Assembly: GCF_032051675.1 (NCBI RefSeq)
Contig: NZ_CP116968.1
Coordinates: forward strand, 3,589,001-3,653,000
DNA length: 64,000 bases
DNA from: Candidatus Nitrospira neomarina
GTDB taxonomy: Bacteria; Nitrospirota; Nitrospiria; Nitrospirales; UBA8639
Direction of reading: 5' to 3'
The translations under genes and the position numbers were made by a program. This document shows, one piece after another, positions 41,921 through 49,777 of the stretch (the first letter of the stretch is position 1; each line of letters opens with the position of its first letter). The notes under the pieces are model-generated. The model did not search any database. It was not told where the DNA came from and saw only the letters and a program-made list of their open reading frames with translations.

Positions 41921-42487
41921 ATGATGCAAAATCAAACGGAAATTGGGGAACGGCTACATCGAAGAAATGGGAAGAGGACTACCCAACGGCGGTTGGATAT
42001 TCAGCCGGCCAAACGTCATGAAATGGTGATTGCGGCCAACATCCTTCGTTCATCTGCCGACTGGTACCGGCCGTTTCTCCATGAAAAAGATATGGCCCAG
42101 CATGAGGTGGATGAATCCTGGGGAGAGAGAGAGTTTGCCCGGCGGCAGTTTTATATCGGGCGGGAAGAGCAGGCACCGGTAGGCATCGTGTCTACGCAGT
42201 CAGTCGGAGACATGTTTTATATCGGATATATCTATGTGTATGATCACCAAACCGGCAAAGGGTTTGGGCCTCAATTACTTAATCACGTCCGTGATGTGGC
42301 TTGGCGGGAGGGAAAACGCGGCATGGTGTTAATTGCCCATCCCAAAGCCTACTGGGCCACGCGCTCTTATCGTCGTTTCGGCTTTGAATGCATTGCGACC
42401 ACTCGTGAGCAAGTCTTAGAGTGGCGCGGCGGTTGGTTGAAACCCTACTATGAAGAGGGTTTTGAACTGTACCAATATCTGTTCTAA
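41921..42487 (+). CDS. GNAT family N-acetyltransferase
   Basis: 188 residues. A GNAT fold: strand-helix pattern from LDIQPAKRHEMVIAANIL, acetyl-CoA loop QTGKGFG (110-116) in YVYDHQTGKGFGPQLLNHV, and YWATRSYRRFGFECIATTRE near the end. AAAGGA lies 8 nt before the ATG. It starts a plus-strand cluster with the ATP-grasp and papain-like genes, 120 nt upstream of the ATP-grasp gene. The acceptor is unknown; the neighbours suggest an amine or peptide product. Confidence 0.78.
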   Translation: MMQNQTEIGERLHRRNGKRTTQRRLDIQPAKRHEMVIAANILRSSADWYRPFLHEKDMAQHEVDESWGEREFARRQFYIGREEQAPVGIVSTQSVGDMFYIGYIYVYDHQTGKGFGPQLLNHVRDVAWREGKRGMVLIAHPKAYWATRSYRRFGFECIATTREQVLEWRGGWLKPYYEEGFELYQYLF

Positions 42488-42607
42488 CACTCCTTCCCTC
42501 ACAAACAAGCGATTCTCTATTGCTGATGGGTTCTTCTTCCATTTGTCTGTAAACGGGGACAGGATGGAGGAGTTTATTCGAGATGTCCCCCACTAAAGGA
42601 GGTCTGC

Positions 42608-43855
42608 ATGGAAAAGAACGCACCAGTGGTCAAAAAAGCCCGGGTAGGAAAGAGGGCGCCGGTGGCTCTGCTCGGCTATAGCCTGGAAACGATGGAAGCC
42701 GCAAAGGAGCACAATATTCCCTTCGTCGCGGTGGTGCCGGAGGGTTTTGATATCGCATTGAAAGAGGATGGGGTTGATGTGGTGACCTGGGACTATTATG
42801 TCCACAACCACAACTCCGACCGACTCTATGAAAAATTGGTTGAGCGAGGGGTGAGTCATGCAGTACCCCTGTATGAAGAAACGGTGGAATGGGCCGGGTC
42901 ACTCAATACCCGCCTGCTGAAAGACCCACGTGCCTTCCAACGGGCACTGCTGTTCCGTGACAAGGCCATGATGAAGCGCAATGCCCAAATGAATGGCATT
43001 CGAGTCGGGGTGTTTGAAGAGATTCGCTCGCGGGAGGAAGCTCTCGCGTTTTTTGATGACATCAATGAGGCCAGACTCCGCTTGCAGGAGGAAGCGCCAG
43101 AACCGGTTCATCTAAAACCTCTGTCGGCGGCGGGCAGTGTGGGCCATGTGTTTGTTCGAAGCCGGCAAGACATCACCTCCCTTCCCGACGATGCCTTTCC
43201 GTGTCTGGCCGAAAGCCATTTGGCCGGGCAGGAATTTTCAGTCGAAGCCTTTATCCATAAGGGGAAAATCGAATTTATGAACATTACCGAGTACGTGCAT
43301 TTGGGCTATTCCCAGATCGTGCCGGAAACGCCGAGGCTCAGTAAGCACCGGACAAAGATTCGTAAGGCGATTGAAAAACTTTTGAAGGCATTTGGCATCG
43401 TTAATGGTATGATTCATCCGGAATATTTCTTGGACCAGGAGGGGGAGTTGCACTTTGGGGAGGTGGCGGCCCGTGTTCCCGGCGGCCATATTTTCGAACT
43501 CATTCAGCGTGCCCATGGGTTTAATCCGTATGCGGCTCTGTTGTTATGCTCCGATCCCAATACCTCCAAAACAGAATTAGATCGGTTTTTCCCAAAAGAA
43601 AAAGACCATAAAATATTTGCGGCCAACTTGATGGTGTATCCTCGAAAAGCCAGCGTCCATCAACTTCAGTTTCCTAAAGAATTGGAAGCCCATCCGTATA
43701 TGGACCGGCATACCATGTTTGAACCCGTCACCCCAAAAGTGGCAGAGCGCGTGGGATTCGGGAATCATTATGGAACCGTTTTCCTGGCGGGAGAAGATCC
43801 GGAAACTCTGCGTGAGCTCGTCCAACGTTATGAGGAGTATGATTTCTATGAATGA
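42608..43855 (+). CDS. ATP-grasp carboxylate-amine ligase
   Basis: 415 residues, with a strong AAAGGAGG site 5 nt upstream. The N-terminal preATP-grasp domain (VALLGYSLETMEAAKEHN; VDVVTWDYYV) is followed by the ATP-grasp fold: phosphate-loop HLKPLSAAGSVG, FSVEAFIHKGKI and the metal/ribose motif FGEVAARVPGGHIFEL. Related enzymes join an amine to a carboxylate via an acyl phosphate, as in L-amino acid ligases and biotin carboxylase. The substrate is not known. Its end overlaps the next gene by 8 nt, so the two are translationally coupled. Confidence 0.82.
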   Translation: MEKNAPVVKKARVGKRAPVALLGYSLETMEAAKEHNIPFVAVVPEGFDIALKEDGVDVVTWDYYVHNHNSDRLYEKLVERGVSHAVPLYEETVEWAGSLNTRLLKDPRAFQRALLFRDKAMMKRNAQMNGIRVGVFEEIRSREEALAFFDDINEARLRLQEEAPEPVHLKPLSAAGSVGHVFVRSRQDITSLPDDAFPCLAESHLAGQEFSVEAFIHKGKIEFMNITEYVHLGYSQIVPETPRLSKHRTKIRKAIEKLLKAFGIVNGMIHPEYFLDQEGELHFGEVAARVPGGHIFELIQRAHGFNPYAALLLCSDPNTSKTELDRFFPKEKDHKIFAANLMVYPRKASVHQLQFPKELEAHPYMDRHTMFEPVTPKVAERVGFGNHYGTVFLAGEDPETLRELVQRYEEYDFYE

Positions 43856-45842
43856 TTCATCCGAGGGCTCCGCTCAGACTGAATTGCAGGCTGCCACTAC
43901 CCGTCAGGAGCAAGCCTTACTTCAGGCCCTTGAGGCCTTGGAACAGGCGCCGCCATTTGTGAAGGCTAAGTACCAGCCAGAGGTCATTCGTCGTGCCACG
44001 GATTTGTTTGAAACCGACGCAGGACTACAATTTGTGAGAGCACAGGCCCATCGCTTTGACTCCGCTGGGGTCTTTCACGCCGGACCCTGGGAACATCCCG
44101 ACCGGCTTCTCCCCGCGTTGGTGGGCGCGGGGCTCCGTGCCGAAGGGCAGTATTCGTCTTTGGAAATGCTGAGTGAGCTACGGGTTTTAGCCATTGCAGC
44201 AGGTGAATCGCCCCACCCGAAATTTTCTGCGGAGCAAGCCCTAACCTTTTTACGGACGGTCATGGGGCTTAATCTCGATTTGTTGTATGGCAGTGAGACC
44301 GAGGAGTCTCGCCTTCGTCCGAAGGTCTATGAACGGGCGCACAGAACAATGGCCATGATTAAGCATGAGATTTCCTCGGAAGGGTTGCTGGAACAGGTTC
44401 TTGATGACATCGATGCGCGAGTGGCTCAGCGACCAATTGATGTGAGCCTCACCCTAAAAATGATCGAGCAAGCAGAAAACATCAAGGGGGATCCTGATCC
44501 CAAGTTGGCCGCCAGGCTTGACCGGTACCTCAAGGCCACAGGTCCTCCTACACCACTGGCCAAGAAAGCGGGCTCTCCCTCCAACTATGGCAAGCTTTTG
44601 GCCAAAGCCACCACACATGAGATAGAAAATGAGGCCAAGGTCGTTGGAAAATTGTTGACGCTGACCGGGTTATCCAGCGAATACCATGTCGCGTTCCTTC
44701 AGCATGTCCTCAAACATGAGGCAACCGGAATTCTGGCGTTTGCCTTGGATTTGACCGAGGTCGCCCAAGCCCACATGGAACAATATCGGGAAAAGGTCTT
44801 TGAGTTGATGCGCCTGACTATTCATCCTGCCACCAGTTGGATCATTTATGGATTCCAACAGATGTTGGAGCGGATGCTGCTGGCACGACCAGAGGTCGCT
44901 GATGGTCTGACCAAATTGCTTAATCTTGATTTATGTCCTACTGCCCAACAAGTAATCAAGAAACAGCTACCTCGGGGGAGTGGCATTACGGCTAATGCGG
45001 CCATTGTGGGTGGTGCCATCGCCATATTAGGGCAGCCGCTGGGAGTGGGACAGGGAAATAACCCGACCTGTCAGGGTGCTCGAGCCCTGAGCCTTTGGAG
45101 TCTCCATGATCCTGGATATTTGCTCCAATTATTGACCAGCGCGGCTCGGGATGACACGGTTGAATTTATGTTTGAGGGAGCGCCGATTTTATCAGGACAA
45201 ATTGGAGGAGGAGTCGCGGAAGGGAAATTTGATTTGAAGCTCGATCCCGTCTCACGCATTCTGGTGCCCCATCTCGACCGGATTTACGATGAAAAGATGA
45301 AGCGTGCGGCTTTACGGGGTGAGGATCCACACAAATGGGTGAATCCGGCTTTGTATGGCCGGTGGGTGGCGACCAGTCTGGCTTCCATTACGATGGTTAA
45401 TCAGACCGTTTCCGGGTACGAAGATTTTTTACGGTTATTTTATGCCACCCATCACCCGTTGTATGACGGAGGTCATGATTTGGTATACCCCAACCCCGTC
45501 GGGCTCCTCATTACCAATGTTCACGGGGTTTTTTTAGGATATCATGCCGTCTCCATCCAGCGTGTGGCCGAGGATGAAGAAGGGAAGGTTCGTGTTTATT
45601 TTTTCAATCCCAACAACGAGGGCCGGCAAAATTGGGGAAGAGGGGTTGAGCCGTCTGTGGTCGGTCACTGGGAAATTCCAGGGGAATCGTCATTACCCTT
45701 TGAGCACTTTGCCGCACATATCTATGCGTTTCATTATAATCAGATGGAAGTAGGGGACCTCCAAGCTGTTCCGGCCGAAATCATCGCCGATGTGACCGCA
45801 CATGCGAAGGAAGGGTGGGGACAGGCCTTCACCTGGTTGTAA
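43848..45842 (+). CDS. papain-like (Cys-His-Asn) large protein of unknown function
   Basis: 664 residues from the ATG at 43848, whose GAGGAG site is 10 nt upstream (an ATG 9 bases earlier is crowded by it). The first ~370 residues are helical. The C-terminal half holds a plausible papain-fold triad: Cys408 in GNNPTCQGARALSLWSLHDP, His566 in FLGYHAVSI and Asn587 in VYFFNPNNEG. I do not recognise the family; it could be a cysteine peptidase, a transglutaminase-type acyltransferase or an amidase. No signal peptide, so it acts in the cytosol. It is coupled to the ATP-grasp gene, suggesting work on the same substrate. Confidence 0.6.
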   Translation: MNDSSEGSAQTELQAATTRQEQALLQALEALEQAPPFVKAKYQPEVIRRATDLFETDAGLQFVRAQAHRFDSAGVFHAGPWEHPDRLLPALVGAGLRAEGQYSSLEMLSELRVLAIAAGESPHPKFSAEQALTFLRTVMGLNLDLLYGSETEESRLRPKVYERAHRTMAMIKHEISSEGLLEQVLDDIDARVAQRPIDVSLTLKMIEQAENIKGDPDPKLAARLDRYLKATGPPTPLAKKAGSPSNYGKLLAKATTHEIENEAKVVGKLLTLTGLSSEYHVAFLQHVLKHEATGILAFALDLTEVAQAHMEQYREKVFELMRLTIHPATSWIIYGFQQMLERMLLARPEVADGLTKLLNLDLCPTAQQVIKKQLPRGSGITANAAIVGGAIAILGQPLGVGQGNNPTCQGARALSLWSLHDPGYLLQLLTSAARDDTVEFMFEGAPILSGQIGGGVAEGKFDLKLDPVSRILVPHLDRIYDEKMKRAALRGEDPHKWVNPALYGRWVATSLASITMVNQTVSGYEDFLRLFYATHHPLYDGGHDLVYPNPVGLLITNVHGVFLGYHAVSIQRVAEDEEGKVRVYFFNPNNEGRQNWGRGVEPSVVGHWEIPGESSLPFEHFAAHIYAFHYNQMEVGDLQAVPAEIIADVTAHAKEGWGQAFTWL

Positions 45843-45876
45843 GCCTTTGGGCTGTTAAGATTGAAAGGAGTGGAAC

Positions 45877-46149
45877 ATGTCTTTTTTACTAGTCAGGCAA
45901 TCGACGCTGACCGGGGAACGACAGACCTTTATCAGTGCATCAGCCATTGCCTATATTCAAGAACTGAAGCCTGACCAGGATCTTGGTTGGCAAATTGGTG
46001 TAGACCCCTCCAGGGCGCTCATTTACTTGCATCATAAGCTCGAGCCCATTATTTCTCTCGATAGTTCCGATGACCTTGTGAGGCAGGCAAAGGCCAATAC
46101 TCGGGGAGTCCGGGTACCCCAACAGAAATTAGCGAAAAAAACCAAATAA
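45877..46149 (+). CDS. small FlbD-like protein
   Basis: 90 residues with AAAGGAG 6 nt upstream. Two predicted beta hairpins (LLVRQSTLTGERQTFISASAIAYIQEL, LGWQIGV, ALIYLHHKLEPIISLDSSDDLVRQ) resemble FlbD, a small flagellar-associated protein, in pattern and end helix; the Lys-rich tail is extra. No flagellar genes are nearby, so only the fold is suggested. It is 34 nt downstream of the papain-like gene and likely in the same operon. Confidence 0.45.
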   Translation: MSFLLVRQSTLTGERQTFISASAIAYIQELKPDQDLGWQIGVDPSRALIYLHHKLEPIISLDSSDDLVRQAKANTRGVRVPQQKLAKKTK

Positions 46150-46231
46150 CTTTCCCTCCCCTTAACTGCAGGTTCGTCCCATTACCAAACAACCCCTTTC
46201 TCTAGATCGTGGAAACGGCCATGGTCCTCTT

Positions 46232-47419
46232 GTGTGGCTCATGGTGACCGGTGCGGTCGCTGGCGGGGTGCTCGGGGCCCTGGCTCCGGAAGGCGCTCGC
46301 CATGTGGAAGTCCTGGGTGAACTCTGGCTCCGGATGTTGCGGATGCTGGTGGTGCCCTTGATTGTGGCTTCGATTATCCAGGGGGTTGGATCACTGGGTG
46401 ATATTCGCCAATTGGGTAAGTTGGGAGGAGTGACAGTGACGTACTATTTGATCACCTCAGGCATGGCAATTGTGCTGGGAGTGATTCTGGTCAGTCTCAT
46501 TGAACCGGGAGTGGGAGCCGATATTGCCGCAGCGGTGGCCCCGACCGGAGTTGCGGCGGCGGTAAACATCGGATGGCTGGATCTCATAAAGGGATTTCTT
46601 TCCCCAAATTTATTCGCGTCCGCTTCACAGGGTGAATTGCTGCCCTTGGTCATCTTTTCTCTGGCATTCGGGGCGGCTCTGACGACGGTCGGTGAAAATG
46701 GTACCTTGGTGCTCAAATTTTTTGAAGGGATCTTCGGGGCGATCATGAAGTTGATTCACCTGGTGATGTGGATCGGTCCCATTGGCGTGTTTGGCTTGGT
46801 GGCAGGGCGGTTAGCGAGTGCCGGTGGACTTGACGGTATTGTCTCACTGTTAGTTGGGTTAGGATTATTCACCGTTACCGTACTTCTGGGATTGGCGATC
46901 CACGCAGGAATTGTTCTTGGGCTTATTTTGCATGTGGCCGGTCGACGTCATCCTTTGCCTTATATGCGCGCGCTTGGCGCGGCTCTCACCAGCGCGTTTG
47001 CCACGGCGAGTTCGTCTGCAACTTTGCCTCTGACCATGGAGGGTGTCGAACGTGCCGGGGTGAGCAGTCGATCAAGCCGGTTTGTCCTTCCAGTCGGTGC
47101 GACGGTCAATATGGATGGATCGGCGTTATATGAGGCGGTCGCCGCGGTGTTTATCGCGCAAGCCTGGGGAATTGACTTAAGTGGAGAGGCGCTTATTGTC
47201 CTGTTTGTGGTGGCGACGGTGTCTGCCATTGGCGCTGCAGGGATCCCTGAAGCTGGGCTTGTGACGATGGTCGTGGTCTTTCAGGCCGTCGGGCTTCCAC
47301 TCGAGGGTCTGGGGCTCCTCTTGGCCATTGACTGGCTGATCGATCGGTTTCGGACCGCAGTGAATGTCTGGGGGGATGCCGTTGGTGCCGCCGTAGTCGA
47401 TCGATATATCACCGCATAA
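46232..47419 (+). CDS. dicarboxylate/amino acid:cation symporter (DAACS)
   Basis: 395 residues, start GTG. Eight-to-ten hydrophobic segments and the hairpin motifs of the family: HP1 SSSATLPLTME, TM7 NMDGSALYEAVAAVFIAQ, HP2 GAAGIPEAGLV and TM8 DRFRTAVNVWGDAVG. Sodium- or proton-coupled uptake of dicarboxylates or acidic amino acids. No good ribosome-binding site at the GTG; the frame extends upstream to 46166 without an ATG or GTG, so the N-terminus could be a little longer. It stands apart from the preceding cluster. Confidence 0.88.
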   Translation: MWLMVTGAVAGGVLGALAPEGARHVEVLGELWLRMLRMLVVPLIVASIIQGVGSLGDIRQLGKLGGVTVTYYLITSGMAIVLGVILVSLIEPGVGADIAAAVAPTGVAAAVNIGWLDLIKGFLSPNLFASASQGELLPLVIFSLAFGAALTTVGENGTLVLKFFEGIFGAIMKLIHLVMWIGPIGVFGLVAGRLASAGGLDGIVSLLVGLGLFTVTVLLGLAIHAGIVLGLILHVAGRRHPLPYMRALGAALTSAFATASSSATLPLTMEGVERAGVSSRSSRFVLPVGATVNMDGSALYEAVAAVFIAQAWGIDLSGEALIVLFVVATVSAIGAAGIPEAGLVTMVVVFQAVGLPLEGLGLLLAIDWLIDRFRTAVNVWGDAVGAAVVDRYITA

Positions 47420-47534
47420 TATCGAATTCCCTCATCTTCTTGGGTTATTATCCCCTTCAACAGTGAGCTCTTACGTTTGAACAAATGGTGAGGGCTCAAT
47501 AAATGTACACAACCTCATTTTAGGTGAACACGGC

Positions 47535-48788
47535 ATGGAATCAAAAATCACGTATCAGAAAATTGCATCTCACGAAGCCAAAAAGGGAACGTTTGATAAG
47601 TGTGTTTTGCTGTACTCAGGAGGACTGGATACCTCCATTATGCTCAAATGGATTCAGGAAGCGTATGCCTGTTCCATTGTGGCACTTACGGTCGATGTGG
47701 GCCAATTACATGAGGATCTTGAGGCGGTAAAAGCGAAAGCGATCAAGCTCGGTGCCGAGGAGGCGGTGGTCATTGATGCCAGGGAAGAATTTGCTGAAAA
47801 ACTTCTGTCCCGGGCAATTAAAGCCAATGCCGATTATCAGGGGGGCTATCCTCTCTCGACTCCCCTTGCCCGAGTGACGCTCTCGGAGATTGCCGTTCGT
47901 GTGGCCAAGGAACGGGGAATCAAGGTCATTGCTCACGGCTCCACGGGAAAAGGAAATGATCAGGTTCGCTTTGAAAATTACATCACGACGTTGGATGCGA
48001 CGATGAAAGTGATCGCGCCGGTACGTGAATGGAGTATGGGCCGGGATGAACAGATTGATTATGCCAAACAACACGATATTCCCATTAAACAAACTAAAGA
48101 GTATTTGTATTCGCATGATGACAATATGTGGGGTTCGACCAATGAGGGAGGGGATATTGAGGATCCCGCCCGCGTTCCCGATTTACGAAAATTTCTGCAG
48201 GTGTGCATTCCCCCGGAACAGGCGCCGGATGAACCGGAAATTGTCGAAGTCGGGTTCAACAAAGGAATTCCTTGTTCAATCAATGGTGAGGATCTGCACC
48301 TTTGTCAGGTCATTGAACGTGCCAATGCGGTAGGGGCAAGGCATGGGGTAGGCATTGTGCATTTGACGGAGGACCGCTTGGTCGGATTGAAGGTTCGTGG
48401 CGTATATGAAGCTCCGGGAGCGGAAATTCTGATCAAAGCGCATTTTAATCTGGAAAAACTCGTTAATACCCGTGATTTAAACGAACTGAAAAAAATCATT
48501 GATGAAAAGTGGGCCTACACCTGCTATGGCGCTAAATGGTTTGATCCCTCAATGGATGCCATCCATGCGTTTCAGGATTCCGCCAACCAGCGTGTGAAGG
48601 GAACGGTGAAAGTAAAGCTGTTTAAGGGAAAAGCTGATGTGGTCGCCATGACATCCCCCTACTCCTTATTCGACGCCAATTTGGCCACCTTCAATAAGGA
48701 TGCGAGTTTCAACCAGAATGCGTCTGCAGGTTTTATTGAGATTTACAATCTGGCCCAAAAGACCTATCGGCGCTTAGACCAGGTGTAG
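47535..48788 (+). CDS. argG: argininosuccinate synthase
   Basis: 417 residues. PP-loop CVLLYSGGLDTSIMLKW, then AHGSTGKGNDQVRFE, PVREWSMGRDEQIDYA and GSTNEGGDIEDP are conserved. Joins citrulline and aspartate in arginine synthesis. The N-terminal extension before the PP-loop is longer than the bacterial type I enzymes, and the SVWGTN-like segment (MWGSTNEGGDIED) matches the type with an intact ATP site. Single gene, convergent with surA-like. Confidence 0.95.
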   Translation: MESKITYQKIASHEAKKGTFDKCVLLYSGGLDTSIMLKWIQEAYACSIVALTVDVGQLHEDLEAVKAKAIKLGAEEAVVIDAREEFAEKLLSRAIKANADYQGGYPLSTPLARVTLSEIAVRVAKERGIKVIAHGSTGKGNDQVRFENYITTLDATMKVIAPVREWSMGRDEQIDYAKQHDIPIKQTKEYLYSHDDNMWGSTNEGGDIEDPARVPDLRKFLQVCIPPEQAPDEPEIVEVGFNKGIPCSINGEDLHLCQVIERANAVGARHGVGIVHLTEDRLVGLKVRGVYEAPGAEILIKAHFNLEKLVNTRDLNELKKIIDEKWAYTCYGAKWFDPSMDAIHAFQDSANQRVKGTVKVKLFKGKADVVAMTSPYSLFDANLATFNKDASFNQNASAGFIEIYNLAQKTYRRLDQV

Positions 48789-48855
48789 GATGGAGTATGA
48801 CAAGGATTTGTGATGGGAGTTGGTCTTGACCCATCCAGCAATGAAATGAATACCT

Positions 48856-49776
48856 TTATTTCAGCTTCACATCGATAAAGGCTTTTTGTTTGATATCGGC
48901 AAGCCAATTTCGATACGCTTCCTCGGAACGTTGCTTAGTAAGCATCCCCCGGATATCCCGTTCCACGACTTCAAGCGGGAGCGGTTGGGGTGGTTGAATT
49001 TCTTTTAACAGAATAAGGTGGAATCCTAGGAGGGTTTCAATAGGGGCCGAGATCTGTCCCGGTTTCAGTTCCTTGACCACCTCCTTCAGAGGGGCCACTA
49101 ATTCGTTTTCCTGTACCCAGCCTAATTCATGAATTCGCTCGAAATACCTGTTGGCGAAATCCTCGAGCGCCGTATTCGGTGTCCATGCCGCATACATAGT
49201 TTGGGCCTTGTTCTTGGCTTTCTCCCGTTCATAGCCTTCCTGCCCGTCTAACAGAATTTGCTGGAGTCGGTACCGTGGCGGTGAGAGAAAAAGGGTGGAA
49301 TTGGCCTCATAATACCGCCGGATTTCTTCTTCCTCTATGACAATATTCCGGCGAATCTCGAAGTCAAAGAGTTTTTTGAGGAGCATTTGATGCCCGAATT
49401 CTTCTTCCGTTTGAGTGGGTGGCAGCGGAGTTCGCCGTAAGGCTGCATCGATTTCGTCCTGAGTGACAGAGAGCCCCTTGGCTTGAGCTTCTTGAATCAT
49501 GAGGTGATCATCAATCATGTGGTTCAGGACTTCTCGTTGTTTCTGGAAATACCGCCGGTTCAGTTCCTCTCCGTGGTATTTGGCGTTCAGGCGCTTATAC
49601 TCATCGCGTAGTTCTTTTTCAAGATCAGACCACGTGATCACCTCTTTATTCACCACGGCAATAATCCGGTCGGTGAGGCTCAGGCCAACCCCGGGAAAGA
49701 AGAGAAGGCTCGCCGTCACCCAGAGGGTGAGCGTCTGGAAAGGCCAATCTTTCAGGCATACCCGCATGCCCTTCAC
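48856..49776 (-). CDS. SurA-like periplasmic peptidyl-prolyl isomerase
   Basis: 306 residues from GTG (ATG four codons in). Signal peptide LTLWVTASLLFFPGVGLS, then a SurA N-terminal chaperone domain (DRIIAVVNKEVITWSDLEKEL; VLNHMIDDHLMIQEA) and one parvulin-like domain (SPPRYRLQQILLDG; ELGWVQENELVAPLKEVVKELKPGQISAPIETLLGFHLILLKE). E. coli SurA has two parvulin domains; here one is seen. Outer-membrane protein folding. It starts directly after the mfd stop (TAAC then GTG), so the two are coupled. Confidence 0.88.
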   Translation of the reverse strand: MKGMRVCLKDWPFQTLTLWVTASLLFFPGVGLSLTDRIIAVVNKEVITWSDLEKELRDEYKRLNAKYHGEELNRRYFQKQREVLNHMIDDHLMIQEAQAKGLSVTQDEIDAALRRTPLPPTQTEEEFGHQMLLKKLFDFEIRRNIVIEEEEIRRYYEANSTLFLSPPRYRLQQILLDGQEGYEREKAKNKAQTMYAAWTPNTALEDFANRYFERIHELGWVQENELVAPLKEVVKELKPGQISAPIETLLGFHLILLKEIQPPQPLPLEVVERDIRGMLTKQRSEEAYRNWLADIKQKAFIDVKLK

Positions 49777-49777
49777 G

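Noticed and set aside
42608-43855. NAGGN osmolyte synthetase
   Set aside because: That enzyme fuses GNAT and ATP-grasp and is beside an asparagine-synthase-like gene; here the two are separate and the partner is absent.
48805-48835. GATGGG/CCCATC stem between argG and surA-like as a terminator
   Set aside because: The 12-nt loop and lack of a T run on either side make it weak; may still be structural.
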